From JAFEDN01 sp963712715 (GTDB lineage: Bacteria; Pseudomonadota; Gammaproteobacteria; Coxiellales; Coxiellaceae): 64,000 bases of DNA. The DNA lies in NCBI GenBank assembly GCA_963712715.1, contig CAVQJI010000058.1, positions 62,001 through 126,000 on the forward strand, read 5' to 3'. The stretch's first letter is position 1. Each line of letters starts with the position of its first letter. Below, one piece after another: positions 43,552-52,677 of the stretch. The notes below the pieces were generated by a model. The model saw only the letters and a program-made list of their open reading frames with translations, was not told the DNA's origin and searched no databases. A program made the translations under genes and the position numbers.

Positions 43552-44523
43552 ATGCAGATTTTTAGAGTGATAGCTATTTTGCCATTAGCGCTTTTTTTGT
43601 CAGGTTGTCCTGCTCCTTATACCAATCAAACTGGGATCAGTCAGCCTAATACTTCATCGCTTCCGCATCCACTCAATAGTCATAAAGCTTTAGTTTACCT
43701 GGTTCAACCTGTTTTTGACGTTGATTTATTTTTAGTTGCAGGAACGGCTTTGGAAGGCACTGTATATGGAACCTCAGAGGTATATATTAATAAGCATTAT
43801 CTGGGTCCTCTGGGTTATCATAATTCCTATAAGATGTTGTGTTTTTACGCCGACCCGGGTGTTTACCGTTTAAACTTTGTGAACAAAGGAGCTACCCCGG
43901 AAACTATTCTTGAAACTATTCACTTAGAACCTAATAAAGCTTATTTTTATGGCTTAAGTGAAAAAAATACGTTCTACTCTAATAAAGGGCCAACTGTAAG
44001 TTTTAGTCAATTATCAACTAACGAGGGTAAAAATTATTTAGCCTGGTACAAAAGTCATCAAGGGTTGCCGGATCAATGTCTTTCAGATATCTCAGGTTTA
44101 CCCTCTCGTCCTTCCGCAATTTATTATGTCATGAAGGTTAGGAATGAAAGCGATGTCCCCTATCAAGTGACGCAAAATACTCGCGAAAAAACCGCTATTA
44201 ATTTGCTTCCAAATCAGAGTTATCAATTCCCGCCCATCCCTAAGTATTCCATCGTTGGAAGTTTCATTGCATTCAGTTTTGTCAATCAAAATAACCAAAA
44301 AGAAACCCCGGTATCCATACAGGCTATTGGCAATAAATTGTCTTATTATTCGAATCCCAATTGGGGTAAGCCGATGGGTTGGGGAATTCCCAAAAAGGAA
44401 GTTTTTCAGAGTGAAATAACCTCCGAAATTTGCACTCAATCGTTTAAATCTATTGATACTTACATCACGTGCACGACAACCATTAGAAATGGAGATCAAG
44501 CTAAAGGACAACTTATCTATTAA
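43552..44523 (+). CDS. DUF2846-like lipoprotein
   Basis: A 323-residue lipoprotein: signal MQIFRVIAILPLALFLSGC with lipobox LSGC (Cys19). Residues ~45-150 fit DUF2846 (ALVYLVQP..., SEVYINKHYLGPLGYHNSYK, DPGVYRLNF, LEPNKAYFY), a domain of small envelope lipoproteins of unknown role. The C-terminal half (~185-323) is a separate beta-rich region with four cysteines and no known match. CGGAGG precedes the ATG. It is flanked on both sides by palindromic repeats. Confidence 0.75.
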   Translation: MQIFRVIAILPLALFLSGCPAPYTNQTGISQPNTSSLPHPLNSHKALVYLVQPVFDVDLFLVAGTALEGTVYGTSEVYINKHYLGPLGYHNSYKMLCFYADPGVYRLNFVNKGATPETILETIHLEPNKAYFYGLSEKNTFYSNKGPTVSFSQLSTNEGKNYLAWYKSHQGLPDQCLSDISGLPSRPSAIYYVMKVRNESDVPYQVTQNTREKTAINLLPNQSYQFPPIPKYSIVGSFIAFSFVNQNNQKETPVSIQAIGNKLSYYSNPNWGKPMGWGIPKKEVFQSEITSEICTQSFKSIDTYITCTTTIRNGDQAKGQLIY

Positions 44524-44526
44524 ATT

Positions 44527-44658
44527 AGGGTTTGTTGACAGTTCATAACTAAGCGTCATTGCGAGCGTAAGCGAAGCAATCCAGTTCGATGCATGTGTAA
44601 AATCAAGTACTTGGTGACGTGCATCGTACTGGATTGCTTCGCTCACGCTCGCAATGAC
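44527..44658. repeat. Palindromic repeat between lipoprotein and rne
   Basis: A half-unit AGGGTTTGTTGACAGTTCAT (44527-44546) is followed by a longer variant of the GTCATTGCGAGCG palindrome (44555-44658). Its centre has its own inverted pair (GATGCATGT ... ACGTGCATC). It lies between two convergent genes and may serve as a two-way transcript end. Confidence 0.7.
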
Positions 44659-44690
44659 GAATTTGTCGTGTGGAAATATTTTTCATCACC

Positions 44691-47087
44691 TTATTGCTTT
44701 TCGGACCCGGACTCGTCTGCGTTTTGGGTTTCTTTTTCCATGGGTTCTCTGGCCTGTTCGGGAGGCGGGACAGCTTCGGGAGCAAGTTCTTCATGAGTCT
44801 TGGGAAGGTCTGGCCGGGTTGTCACTTGCTGGAGCTGACTTTCGCTCGGGATAGTCACCGGTGACGGGAAGGGAAGAGGTTCTGGCGCCAATGGCGGTTC
44901 GGAGGGGATATGCAGTTGGGGCGTCACAATGGGCTCTTCAGGTTCATACGGCTGTTCTATTTTCATGGGTTCGACAGGTGGAATTTCCTGATCCGGTTTT
45001 TTGACTGGCCACGGCGCCGTTTCCGTTGGAATGGGCGGCGCCTGATATGACGGATTAACAGGCTGACGGGGAGCGTGTGGTCCGCGGGGCTGTCTGGTTG
45101 CGCCTCGTTGTCCGGATTGTTCACCGGAACCCTGCCGGCGCTGGCCACGTTGTTGATCGGTTCGTGATTGAGGCGCCTGTTCACCCCGTTGTTGCTGCTC
45201 TCCGCGAGATTGTTGATCGCCGCGGGGTGGATGCTCGCCTCGAGTCTGGTTATCGCCACGGGGATGCTGATCGGCTCTGTGTCCACGATGACGTTTATTT
45301 CGGGTTTGCCCAGAAGAGGGCGGTTGGGAAACAACAGACGGAACACTGGCAACAGGTTGCGGTACGGGTTTCTTTTCTTCGGCGGGAGGGGGGTAACTCA
45401 AAGCTTCCTTTTCACCGAGTAACACTTCCCAGACACGTTTAATAATACTGCCGCTTTTCTTTCGCGCCGGCGGTGGGACTGTCGCGGTGGTCGTCAAAAA
45501 TTCTTTAATAGCGGGCTCGCTCGCCTTGGTCATCGCCGTTTTTTTCCGTACCACCTGGCTTCCGGCTTTTTGCTGCTGCTGTTTGATCACTTCATAACTG
45601 ATCGACAGTCGATTTTTTTCTTTGATTTTTCTAATCTGATAATGCGGAGAATGGAATTGCGGATTGGGAATAATCATAATATCCGCTTGCGTTTGCTGTT
45701 CAATCTGCTGAATCTGAACGCGCTTTTCATTGATCATGTAAGTGGCGAGATCAACCGGCAGCATAACCTGCAACTGCACCTGTTCTGTTTTAGCCGTTTG
45801 CTCCTGAATTAAATTAATAATTGAATGAGCCAAAGATTCGACGGTACGGATAGAGCCTTGACCATCGCAACGCGGACAGGTAATGCGGCTTGAACGCCGT
45901 AAGGATGAGCCCAGCCGCTGCCGGGACATTTCCAGTAGTCCAAACCGTGAAATCCGGCCAATCTGAATGCGCGCGCGATCCTGACGCAGCGCGTTGCGCA
46001 GACAGTTTTCCACTTCACGTTGATGAGAAGCTTGCAGCATGTCGATAAAGTCGATGACAATCAATCCGCCAATGTCACGAATTCGCAACTGACGTGCAAT
46101 TTCTTCGGCGGCCTCAATATTGGTATTAAAAGCAGTTTCTTCAATATTACTGCCTTTGGTGGCGCGGGAGGAATTAATGTCGATGGCGACCAGCGCTTCA
46201 CTGTGATCAATCACTAAAGATCCACCGGAAGGAAGCTGCACGTCGCGCTGATAAGCGCTTTCGATCTGTTCTTCAATATGGAAACGGCTAAACAGGGGTA
46301 AAAAACCGGTATACAATTGTAAACGGTCTGCAAAATCCGGGCGCACCTGGTTAATATAATGACGCGCTCTTTCAAACGCGGTGGCTTCGTCAATGATGAC
46401 TTCCTGCATATCCTGACGCAAGTAATCGCGGATAGCGCGAATAATCACATCGCTTTCCTGGTGAATTAAATACGGTCCGGGACGTGCGATGGCGGCCTGT
46501 TTTACGGCTTCCCAATAACGCATCAGGACGTTAAGATCCCATTCTAATTCTTCTTTCAGGCGCCCGACGCCGGCCGTGCGGATAATAAGGCCCATGCCTT
46601 CCGGAATTTGCAATTGATTGAAAGCTTCTTTTAAATGTTCGCGGTCATCCGTTTCCACTCGACGGGAAATGCCGCCGGCGCGGGGATTGTTAGGCATCAG
46701 CACTAAATAGGAACCCGCTAAACTGATGAAAGTGGTAAGCGCCGCGCCTTTATTGCCACGCTCTTCTTTTTCTACCTGGACGACCAGTTCCTGACCGAGC
46801 TTCAGGACCGAACGTATGTCGATATTTTCTTCGTTCGGGTCGACTTCGGTTAAAAAATATTCGCGAGAAATTTCCTTGAGAGGCAGGAAGCCGTGCCGTT
46901 CTTCGCCGTAATCGACAAATACCGCACCCAGGCTGGGTTCGATACTGCTAATCCGGCCTTTGTAAATATTCGCTTTTTTCTGTTGGAAATCAGGACGTTC
47001 GATATCCAGATCAATTAATTGTAATCCATGCACAACGGCAACACGTAACGCATCTGATTGCGTTGCGTTAATCAGCATTCTTTTCAT
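44691..47087 (-). CDS. rne: Ribonuclease E
   Basis: A 798-residue endoribonuclease, the core of the RNA degradosome. Residues ~38-120 are the S1 domain (KGRISSIEPSLGAVFVDYG). The catalytic core includes GGSLVIDHSEALVAIDINS and GGLIVIDFIDML (metal-binding aspartates), and the zinc-link CPRCDGQG (two cysteines). The last ~270 residues are disordered, rich in Arg/Gln/Gly then Pro/Glu (QRGEQQQRGEQAP), shorter than in E. coli. AAAGG precedes ATG 47087. It is divergent from rluC, as in most gammaproteobacteria. Confidence 0.93.
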   Translation of the reverse strand: MKRMLINATQSDALRVAVVHGLQLIDLDIERPDFQQKKANIYKGRISSIEPSLGAVFVDYGEERHGFLPLKEISREYFLTEVDPNEENIDIRSVLKLGQELVVQVEKEERGNKGAALTTFISLAGSYLVLMPNNPRAGGISRRVETDDREHLKEAFNQLQIPEGMGLIIRTAGVGRLKEELEWDLNVLMRYWEAVKQAAIARPGPYLIHQESDVIIRAIRDYLRQDMQEVIIDEATAFERARHYINQVRPDFADRLQLYTGFLPLFSRFHIEEQIESAYQRDVQLPSGGSLVIDHSEALVAIDINSSRATKGSNIEETAFNTNIEAAEEIARQLRIRDIGGLIVIDFIDMLQASHQREVENCLRNALRQDRARIQIGRISRFGLLEMSRQRLGSSLRRSSRITCPRCDGQGSIRTVESLAHSIINLIQEQTAKTEQVQLQVMLPVDLATYMINEKRVQIQQIEQQTQADIMIIPNPQFHSPHYQIRKIKEKNRLSISYEVIKQQQQKAGSQVVRKKTAMTKASEPAIKEFLTTTATVPPPARKKSGSIIKRVWEVLLGEKEALSYPPPAEEKKPVPQPVASVPSVVSQPPSSGQTRNKRHRGHRADQHPRGDNQTRGEHPPRGDQQSRGEQQQRGEQAPQSRTDQQRGQRRQGSGEQSGQRGATRQPRGPHAPRQPVNPSYQAPPIPTETAPWPVKKPDQEIPPVEPMKIEQPYEPEEPIVTPQLHIPSEPPLAPEPLPFPSPVTIPSESQLQQVTTRPDLPKTHEELAPEAVPPPEQAREPMEKETQNADESGSEKQ

Positions 47088-47356
47088 TGTTAAAACCTTT
47101 TAGCCGGCTTTGATACCTTTGTCAGGGCCCTGTGATATGGGGGGGAAAGGTCATCAAAGCACTTGTTTATTCCTGCCAGCTTCCTGCTATTCATAAATTT
47201 TAAATTTAATTTAGCGAGGGCTGAATCCAAAATTTTTTAGGGAACTTCTGGCACTTAATAACCCGAGGACCCTATAGATCAATGCACAGGTATTTGTTAC
47301 TATGCCTTTGTTTAGAATGAACTATACCAGTTTTCCATCCTGTAGGCAAACAAATT
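47088..47356. promoter_or_regulatory. rne-rluC divergent intergenic region (probable rne leader)
   Basis: 269 bp without a gene between divergent starts. In E. coli the long rne leader folds into hairpins through which RNase E limits its own mRNA; the position and length here allow the same. I cannot pick convincing promoter hexamers by eye. Confidence 0.35.
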
Positions 47357-48274
47357 ATGGCAAAAATTGTGGTCGTCCAGCCAGAAGAAGCGGGTCAACG
47401 GATAGATAATTTTATTTTCAAACACTTAAAGGGCGTTCCTAAAGTAAGAGTGTATAGAGCCATCCGTGAAGGCGAAGTGCGGGTAAATAAGGGCCGGATC
47501 AAACCGGAATATCGTGTCCAACCGGACGATAAAATACGTATTCCCCCGCTGGTGACGGCGGAGGCACTGACGCCGGTCGCGCCGCGAGCCGAGGTCAGCG
47601 AAGCGATTTTACAGCGCATTGTCTACGAAGACGGTGGGCTCATTGTCATTGATAAACCCTCGGGGCTGCCGGTTCACGGCGGTTCCGGCATTCAGGGTGG
47701 TGTGATTGAACTGTTGCGCATGATCCGGCCGGATTTGCGCTTTTTAGAACTCATCCATCGTTTAGACCGGGAAACTTCCGGTTGCCTGTTATTAGCCAAA
47801 AAGCGCCAAACTTTATTGGAGTGGCACGACCATCTCGCCCGGCGTCACGCTCATAAACAATACCTGACTCTGGTGAAAGGCGAATGGCAGGGCGGTTCCC
47901 GGCGTGTGGAAGCGCCGCTATTAAAAAATACTCTGAGCAGCGGCGAGCGAATGGTCAAAGTATTTGCTGAAGGTAAGGCGGCTGTCACGGTTTTTCATCC
48001 TCTCAAAGTCTTCCGGAACATGAGCTTACTGGAAGCCTGGCCGCAAACCGGTAGAACGCATCAAATTCGAGTCCATTTGCAGCATATCGGTCATCCAGTG
48101 GCTGCGGATCAAAAATATGGCGATACGGATTTTAATCGCGAAGTCAGACGTTTAGGACTCAAGCGATTATTTTTGCACGCCGCTTCCATAAGCTGTGCGG
48201 GGTTTGGGTTATGTGTCCCACTATCCGCAGACCTGCGCGATTTCTTACAAAAAAATGGTCTCCAGCCCGGTTAA
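47357..48274 (+). CDS. rluC: 23S rRNA pseudouridine synthase RluC
   Basis: A 305-residue enzyme that makes pseudouridines in 23S rRNA (955, 2504, 2580 in E. coli). The N-terminal S4 RNA-binding domain is at ~10-75 (QRIDNFIFKHLKGVPKVRVY). The catalytic motif is HRLDRETSGCLLL, with D137 as nucleophile, and RTHQIRVHLQHIGHPVAAD is the second RluA-family motif. Divergent from rne. Confidence 0.93.
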   Translation: MAKIVVVQPEEAGQRIDNFIFKHLKGVPKVRVYRAIREGEVRVNKGRIKPEYRVQPDDKIRIPPLVTAEALTPVAPRAEVSEAILQRIVYEDGGLIVIDKPSGLPVHGGSGIQGGVIELLRMIRPDLRFLELIHRLDRETSGCLLLAKKRQTLLEWHDHLARRHAHKQYLTLVKGEWQGGSRRVEAPLLKNTLSSGERMVKVFAEGKAAVTVFHPLKVFRNMSLLEAWPQTGRTHQIRVHLQHIGHPVAADQKYGDTDFNREVRRLGLKRLFLHAASISCAGFGLCVPLSADLRDFLQKNGLQPG

Positions 48275-48361
48275 TTATATACTTTTACCCTTCTTGATTT
48301 TTGTAACCTGACAGGTTAACATAAGCGTCTTTTAATTACCCATTTCAGTGGAGAAAATTCC

Positions 48362-48556
48362 ATGGCCGTACAAAAAAGCCGAGTTACCCGCTCAAGACGT
48401 GGCATGCGCCGTTCGCACGATGCGATATCCGCCGCCACTCTTTCCGTCGATCAAATGACGGGAGAAACCCATCGCCGTCATCACGTAGCCGCCGACGGCT
48501 ACTACAAAGGCGAACAAGTCATTCAGGTAAAGGTACCGACTGAAAAAGAAGAATAG
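48362..48556 (+). CDS. rpmF: 50S ribosomal protein L32
   Basis: A 64-residue protein starting AVQKSRVTRSRRGMRRSHDA, the L32 hallmark, with the HHVAADGYYKG tail. It has no cysteines, so it is the zinc-independent form. GTGGAGAAAAT precedes the ATG. The small gene yceD, which usually comes just before it, is absent; only 87 bp separate it from rluC. Confidence 0.96.
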   Translation: MAVQKSRVTRSRRGMRRSHDAISAATLSVDQMTGETHRRHHVAADGYYKGEQVIQVKVPTEKEE

Positions 48557-48562
48557 TCATCC

Positions 48563-49588
48563 ATGCTGAAGACGATTGCGCTGGATGCTATGGGCGGCGA
48601 CCACGGTCCGGAAGTTGTCGTTCCTGCCGGGTTGCAGATTTTAAAAAAATTTCCTGAGATACAACTCATTTTTGTTGGCCGTGAAGAAGTGCTGACGTCT
48701 TTGCTGCGAGAGTCTGGAACCAGGAATGCCGATCGCTGGAAAATTCACCACGCCGCTGAAACAATCGCCATGGATGAATCGCCTGCCTCTGCGCTACGTT
48801 GTAAAAAAGATTCCTCGATGCGGGTCGCCATCAATTTGGTGAAATCTCAAAAAGCGCAGGCTTGCGTCAGCGCAGGCAATACTGGCGCGCTAATGGCCAC
48901 CTCCCGATTCGTTCTTAAAACTTTACCCGGCATTGACCGTCCTGCCATTATCGCCCGTTTTCCTACCCTGCATGAAGGCCAAGAAGTGCGCATTCTGGAT
49001 TTGGGCGCGAACGTGGATTCGAGCGCCGAACACCTTTGCCAGTTCGCCACGATGGGTTCGGTTTTTGCCAGCGCCGTTGACAATATCTCCAATCCGCGGG
49101 TAGGCCTGCTCAACATTGGTGAAGAAGCGATCAAAGGCAATGAACAGGTTAAACAAACGGTTGAATTGCTCGAGAAAAACCGAAACATCAATTACGTGGG
49201 CTTTGTCGAAGGCAACACGCTCTTCGAAGGTAAAGTGGACGTCGTGGTTTGCGATGGTTTTATAGGCAATATTACTTTAAAAGCCGCAGAGGGCGTGGCG
49301 CAGTTAATCGCTCATTATGCCCGCCAGGCGTTTTCAAAAAACTGGCTGACCCGATTAGCAGTGCTGCCCGCCTTGCCGGTATTGGCCGGTCTAAAGAAAA
49401 AAGTAGATCCCCAGCGGCGCAATGGCGCCATATTGTTAGGCTTAAAAGGAATTGTCGTCAAGAGCCATGGCAGGGCAGGCGTTCTCGGCTTCGCCGCGGC
49501 TATTGAAGAAGCAGTGCTTGAGATTGATAAAAATATTCCCATCCTCATCGAGCAGGGTCTGCAACCAAGGTTACCTCATGAAAATTAA
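48563..49588 (+). CDS. plsX: Phosphate acyltransferase PlsX
   Basis: 341 residues. It makes acyl-phosphate from acyl-ACP for phospholipid synthesis. It starts LKTIALDAMGGDHGPEVVV, the PlsX signature, with CVSAGNTGALMA and VVCDGFIGNITLKAAEG further on. It follows rpmF by 6 bp. Normal length. Confidence 0.95.
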   Translation: MLKTIALDAMGGDHGPEVVVPAGLQILKKFPEIQLIFVGREEVLTSLLRESGTRNADRWKIHHAAETIAMDESPASALRCKKDSSMRVAINLVKSQKAQACVSAGNTGALMATSRFVLKTLPGIDRPAIIARFPTLHEGQEVRILDLGANVDSSAEHLCQFATMGSVFASAVDNISNPRVGLLNIGEEAIKGNEQVKQTVELLEKNRNINYVGFVEGNTLFEGKVDVVVCDGFIGNITLKAAEGVAQLIAHYARQAFSKNWLTRLAVLPALPVLAGLKKKVDPQRRNGAILLGLKGIVVKSHGRAGVLGFAAAIEEAVLEIDKNIPILIEQGLQPRLPHEN

Positions 49589-49666
49589 GTGGACGTTACC
49601 TGGTTTTCATGAGATGGCTCTGGGTCTGCAACGCGATAATTTGCATGAAGAAAAGGTAATATCACG

Positions 49667-50623
49667 ATGAGATACAGTAAAATTATTGGAACAGGTTCGT
49701 ATTTACCCGACACTATTCTCACCAATGCCGATCTGGAAAAAATCGTCGATACTTCCGATGAATGGATTTTCCAGCGCGTCGGCATTCGCGAGCGCCATAT
49801 CGTAGGCGACAGCGATGAAACAGTCTCGACGATGACCGTAAAAGCGGCGCGAAAGGCTTTGGAAAATACGCAATTGCAACCGAATGATATTGATTTGATC
49901 ATCGCCTGTACCGCCACCAACGATTATTTGTTTCCCAGCGCCGCCTGTATTGTGCAAAAAGAATTGGGTATCGACAACGATTGTCCCGCCTTTGATTTAA
50001 ACGCCGCCTGTGCCGGATTTATTTATGGCTTAAGCGTTGCCGATCAATTTATTAAAACCGGGGCCGTCCGCAATGCCCTGGTGATCGGCGTCGATGCGCT
50101 GTCGAAAACCGTGGACTGGAAAGACCGCAGCACCTGCGTATTATTTGGCGATGGCGCAGGAGCCGTGGTATTGCAGGCTGCCGACGAGCCAGGGATTTTG
50201 GCGACACATATCCATGCGGCCGGGCGTTACACCGAGGCGTTGTCCGCAAAAAATCCTTTATGGGGATCGGCTCCGCCATGTATCCATATGAAAGGCGGTA
50301 CCGTATTTAAAATAGCGGTCACCCAGCTCGGCAGCATCGTTGACGAAACCCTGGCCAAAAGCGGATTAAAAAAAGAGGATGTGGATTGGCTGATCCCTCA
50401 TCAGGCTAACTCCCGAATTATTGAAGCCACCGCGCGTCGTCTGAATTTACCGATGGATCGGGTGATTTTAACGGTCGCTGGGCACGGCAATACTTCCGCA
50501 GGATCAGTTCCTTTAGCATTGGATTACGGGATACAACAGAACAAAATTAAGCACGGCGAAATTTTAATGCTGGAAGCCTTCGGCGCCGGACTGGCTTGGG
50601 GTTCCGTTTTGGTTAAGTACTAG
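49667..50623 (+). CDS. fabH: 3-oxoacyl-ACP synthase III
   Basis: 318 residues. Condenses acetyl-CoA with malonyl-ACP to start fatty-acid synthesis. The catalytic Cys115 is in DLNAACAGFIYGL; the His and Asn are in WLIPHQANSRIIEA and VAGHGNTSAGSVPLAL. AAGAAAAGG lies upstream of ATG 49667. It is separated from plsX by 78 bp that hold no clear feature. Confidence 0.96.
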   Translation: MRYSKIIGTGSYLPDTILTNADLEKIVDTSDEWIFQRVGIRERHIVGDSDETVSTMTVKAARKALENTQLQPNDIDLIIACTATNDYLFPSAACIVQKELGIDNDCPAFDLNAACAGFIYGLSVADQFIKTGAVRNALVIGVDALSKTVDWKDRSTCVLFGDGAGAVVLQAADEPGILATHIHAAGRYTEALSAKNPLWGSAPPCIHMKGGTVFKIAVTQLGSIVDETLAKSGLKKEDVDWLIPHQANSRIIEATARRLNLPMDRVILTVAGHGNTSAGSVPLALDYGIQQNKIKHGEILMLEAFGAGLAWGSVLVKY

Positions 50624-50635
50624 TGTGTTTCTGTC

Positions 50636-51580
50636 ATGAGTGATGAATTAGAATCAACGAAAAAAATCGCGGTGGTTTTTCCCGGTCAGGGTTCACAGTC
50701 TCTCGGGATGTTAGAGTCGATGGCGGCAGTGGACATTGTGCGCCAAACTTTTAATGAAGCCAGCACGATATTGGGCTATGACGTGTGGGAATTAGCCCAG
50801 CGAGGCCCTGAAGAAAAACTCAATCAAACCGAATTCACTCAACCCGCGGTGCTGACCGCCGATATCGCTATCTGGCGACATTGGCAAACTCAGAATAACC
50901 CGGCTCCCCAATATCTCGCAGGCCATAGCCTGGGCGAGTACGCCGCATTGGTGGCGGCGCAAGCGCTAAATTTTACTGATGCGTTGAAACTGGTTGCCAA
51001 TAGAGGCCGTTATATGCAGGAATCCACATCCGATGGCGTGGGCGCCATGGCGGCAATTGTCGGCCTTGATGATAATAAAATCAATGAAATATGTGATATA
51101 TCTCGTCAAAAAAATGAAGTATTGAGTCCTGCCAATTTTAATTCCATCGGTCAAACCGTTATCGCGGGTCATAGCGCCGCGGTGGACAGGGCTATTGTGC
51201 TGGCGCGAGAGCAGGGTGCTAAAATAGCCAAACGCATTCCCGTAAGCGTTGCGTCCCATTGTGATTTAATGCTTTCGGCTTCCTTGCGCCTGGCGGAGGA
51301 CTTGACTAAAACACTGATTCGATCTCCGCATATTCCGGTCATCCACAACGTCGACGTGGCGGCGCATACCGAACCTGCCGCCATCCGTCAGGCCCTGGTT
51401 CAACAGCTAACCAGGCCGGTTCGCTGGGTGGAAACGGTTCAATATCTTAATCAGCAGGGCGTCGAAATTATCCTCGAATGCGGACCCGGCAAAGTCTTAA
51501 CCGGCCTCAATAAGCGCATCAGCACGATTTTAACTTCCCTGCAAACGTTCAATAACAACTGCAGTATATACCGCATTTAA
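50636..51580 (+). CDS. fabD: Malonyl-CoA:ACP transacylase
   Basis: 314 residues. Loads malonate onto ACP. FPGQGSQSLGMLESM is the N-terminal motif; the nucleophile is Ser98 in GHSLGEYAALV; the catalytic His is in PVSVASHCDLM. The start lies 12 bp after fabH. Normal length. Confidence 0.95.
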   Translation: MSDELESTKKIAVVFPGQGSQSLGMLESMAAVDIVRQTFNEASTILGYDVWELAQRGPEEKLNQTEFTQPAVLTADIAIWRHWQTQNNPAPQYLAGHSLGEYAALVAAQALNFTDALKLVANRGRYMQESTSDGVGAMAAIVGLDDNKINEICDISRQKNEVLSPANFNSIGQTVIAGHSAAVDRAIVLAREQGAKIAKRIPVSVASHCDLMLSASLRLAEDLTKTLIRSPHIPVIHNVDVAAHTEPAAIRQALVQQLTRPVRWVETVQYLNQQGVEIILECGPGKVLTGLNKRISTILTSLQTFNNNCSIYRI

Positions 51581-51628
51581 AATTATGCTAAAGTACGGTT
51601 TTTCTCATTAATCTAATCAGGAGGCCGT

Positions 51629-52372
51629 ATGCTGGAAGCGGGAAAAGTTGCATTAGTCACCGGCGCCAGCCGGGGAATTGGTCAGGCTATCGCTTTGAAA
51701 TTAGGGCGTGCGGGAGCTGTGGTCATGGGTACTGCAACGACCGCGGAAGGCGCTGAAAAAATCAGCGCTGCCTTTAAAGAAGCCAATATCCAGGGCTCGG
51801 GCTATGCGCTGAATGTCGGAAATTCAGAAGCTGTCCAAACGCTTCTTGCTCAAGCGCAAAATGATCTTGGCCCTGTGTCTATTCTGGTGAATAATGCCGG
51901 AATCCATCGTGATAATTTGTTACTGCGCATGAAAGAAGAGCAATGGAACGAAGTGATTGACATCAATCTTTCCGCCATTTTTCGGGTCACCAAAACCTGT
52001 TTAAAATCAATGGTAAAACAGCGGAGTGGGCGAATTATCAATATCACTTCCGTGGTGGGCGTCATGGGTAATCCGGGGCAGGTGAATTACTGCGCGGCAA
52101 AGGCGGGGGTAATCGGATTCACCAAATCGTTGGCGTTGGAAATGGCCGCTTACGGCATCACCGTCAATGCAGTCGCCCCCGGCTTTATTGAAACGGATAT
52201 GACCGGTAACCTCACTGCGGAGCAACGCGAATGGATTTCCGGAAAAATCCCGATGAAGCGCAGCGGGACCGTTGAAGATATCGCCAATACTGTGGTATTT
52301 TTAGCGTCTGATCAGGCCGCCTATATCACTGGCCAGACATTGCATGTCAATGGCGGGATGTGTATGGTATAA
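51629..52372 (+). CDS. fabG: 3-oxoacyl-ACP reductase
   Basis: A 247-residue NADPH-dependent short-chain dehydrogenase. It has the cofactor loop TGASRGIGQAIAL, NNAGIHRDNLL, and catalytic Tyr154/Lys158 in NYCAAKAG after ITSVVG. A strong AGGAGG precedes ATG 51629. The end of the gene contains the probable acpP promoter. Confidence 0.96.
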   Translation: MLEAGKVALVTGASRGIGQAIALKLGRAGAVVMGTATTAEGAEKISAAFKEANIQGSGYALNVGNSEAVQTLLAQAQNDLGPVSILVNNAGIHRDNLLLRMKEEQWNEVIDINLSAIFRVTKTCLKSMVKQRSGRIINITSVVGVMGNPGQVNYCAAKAGVIGFTKSLALEMAAYGITVNAVAPGFIETDMTGNLTAEQREWISGKIPMKRSGTVEDIANTVVFLASDQAAYITGQTLHVNGGMCMV

Positions 52373-52373
52373 T
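52365..52373 (+). promoter_or_regulatory. Candidate extended -10 promoter for acpP
   Basis: TGGTATAAT, a perfect TATAAT with the TG extension, overlaps the fabG stop and lies about 48 bp before the acpP ATG. The -35 (TGTCAA, 17 bp upstream) is poor. An internal acpP promoter would allow the high ACP levels cells need. Confidence 0.5.
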
Positions 52374-52420
52374 GGCGACCTGCAGGATATGAACCTTTAA
52401 TTTTTAATGAGGATTGAATT

Positions 52421-52675
52421 ATGGCAGCAACTGTTGCAGATCGTGTCAAAAAAATCGTGGTGGAGCAATTGGGAGTTAAAGAAGAAGATATTTCCAATGA
52501 TTCCTCCTTTGTAGATGATTTAGGCGCAGATTCTTTAGACACCGTCGAATTAGTCATGGCTTTGGAAGAAGAATTCGGTATTGAAATCCAGGATGAAGAA
52601 GCCGAAAAAATTACGACTATCCAACAAGCTATCGATTTTATCGAAAAACAAAAGCAAAAAGACAAAGTGGCGTAG
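52421..52675 (+). CDS. acpP: Acyl carrier protein
   Basis: 84 residues, acidic. Ser38 in DDLGADSLDTVELVMALEE carries the phosphopantetheine arm that holds growing acyl chains. ATGAGGATTGA gives a good SD before the ATG. The C-terminus is Lys-rich (EKQKQKDKVA), a little longer than in E. coli. It stands between fabG and fabF as usual. Confidence 0.97.
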   Translation: MAATVADRVKKIVVEQLGVKEEDISNDSSFVDDLGADSLDTVELVMALEEEFGIEIQDEEAEKITTIQQAIDFIEKQKQKDKVA

Positions 52676-52677
52676 TA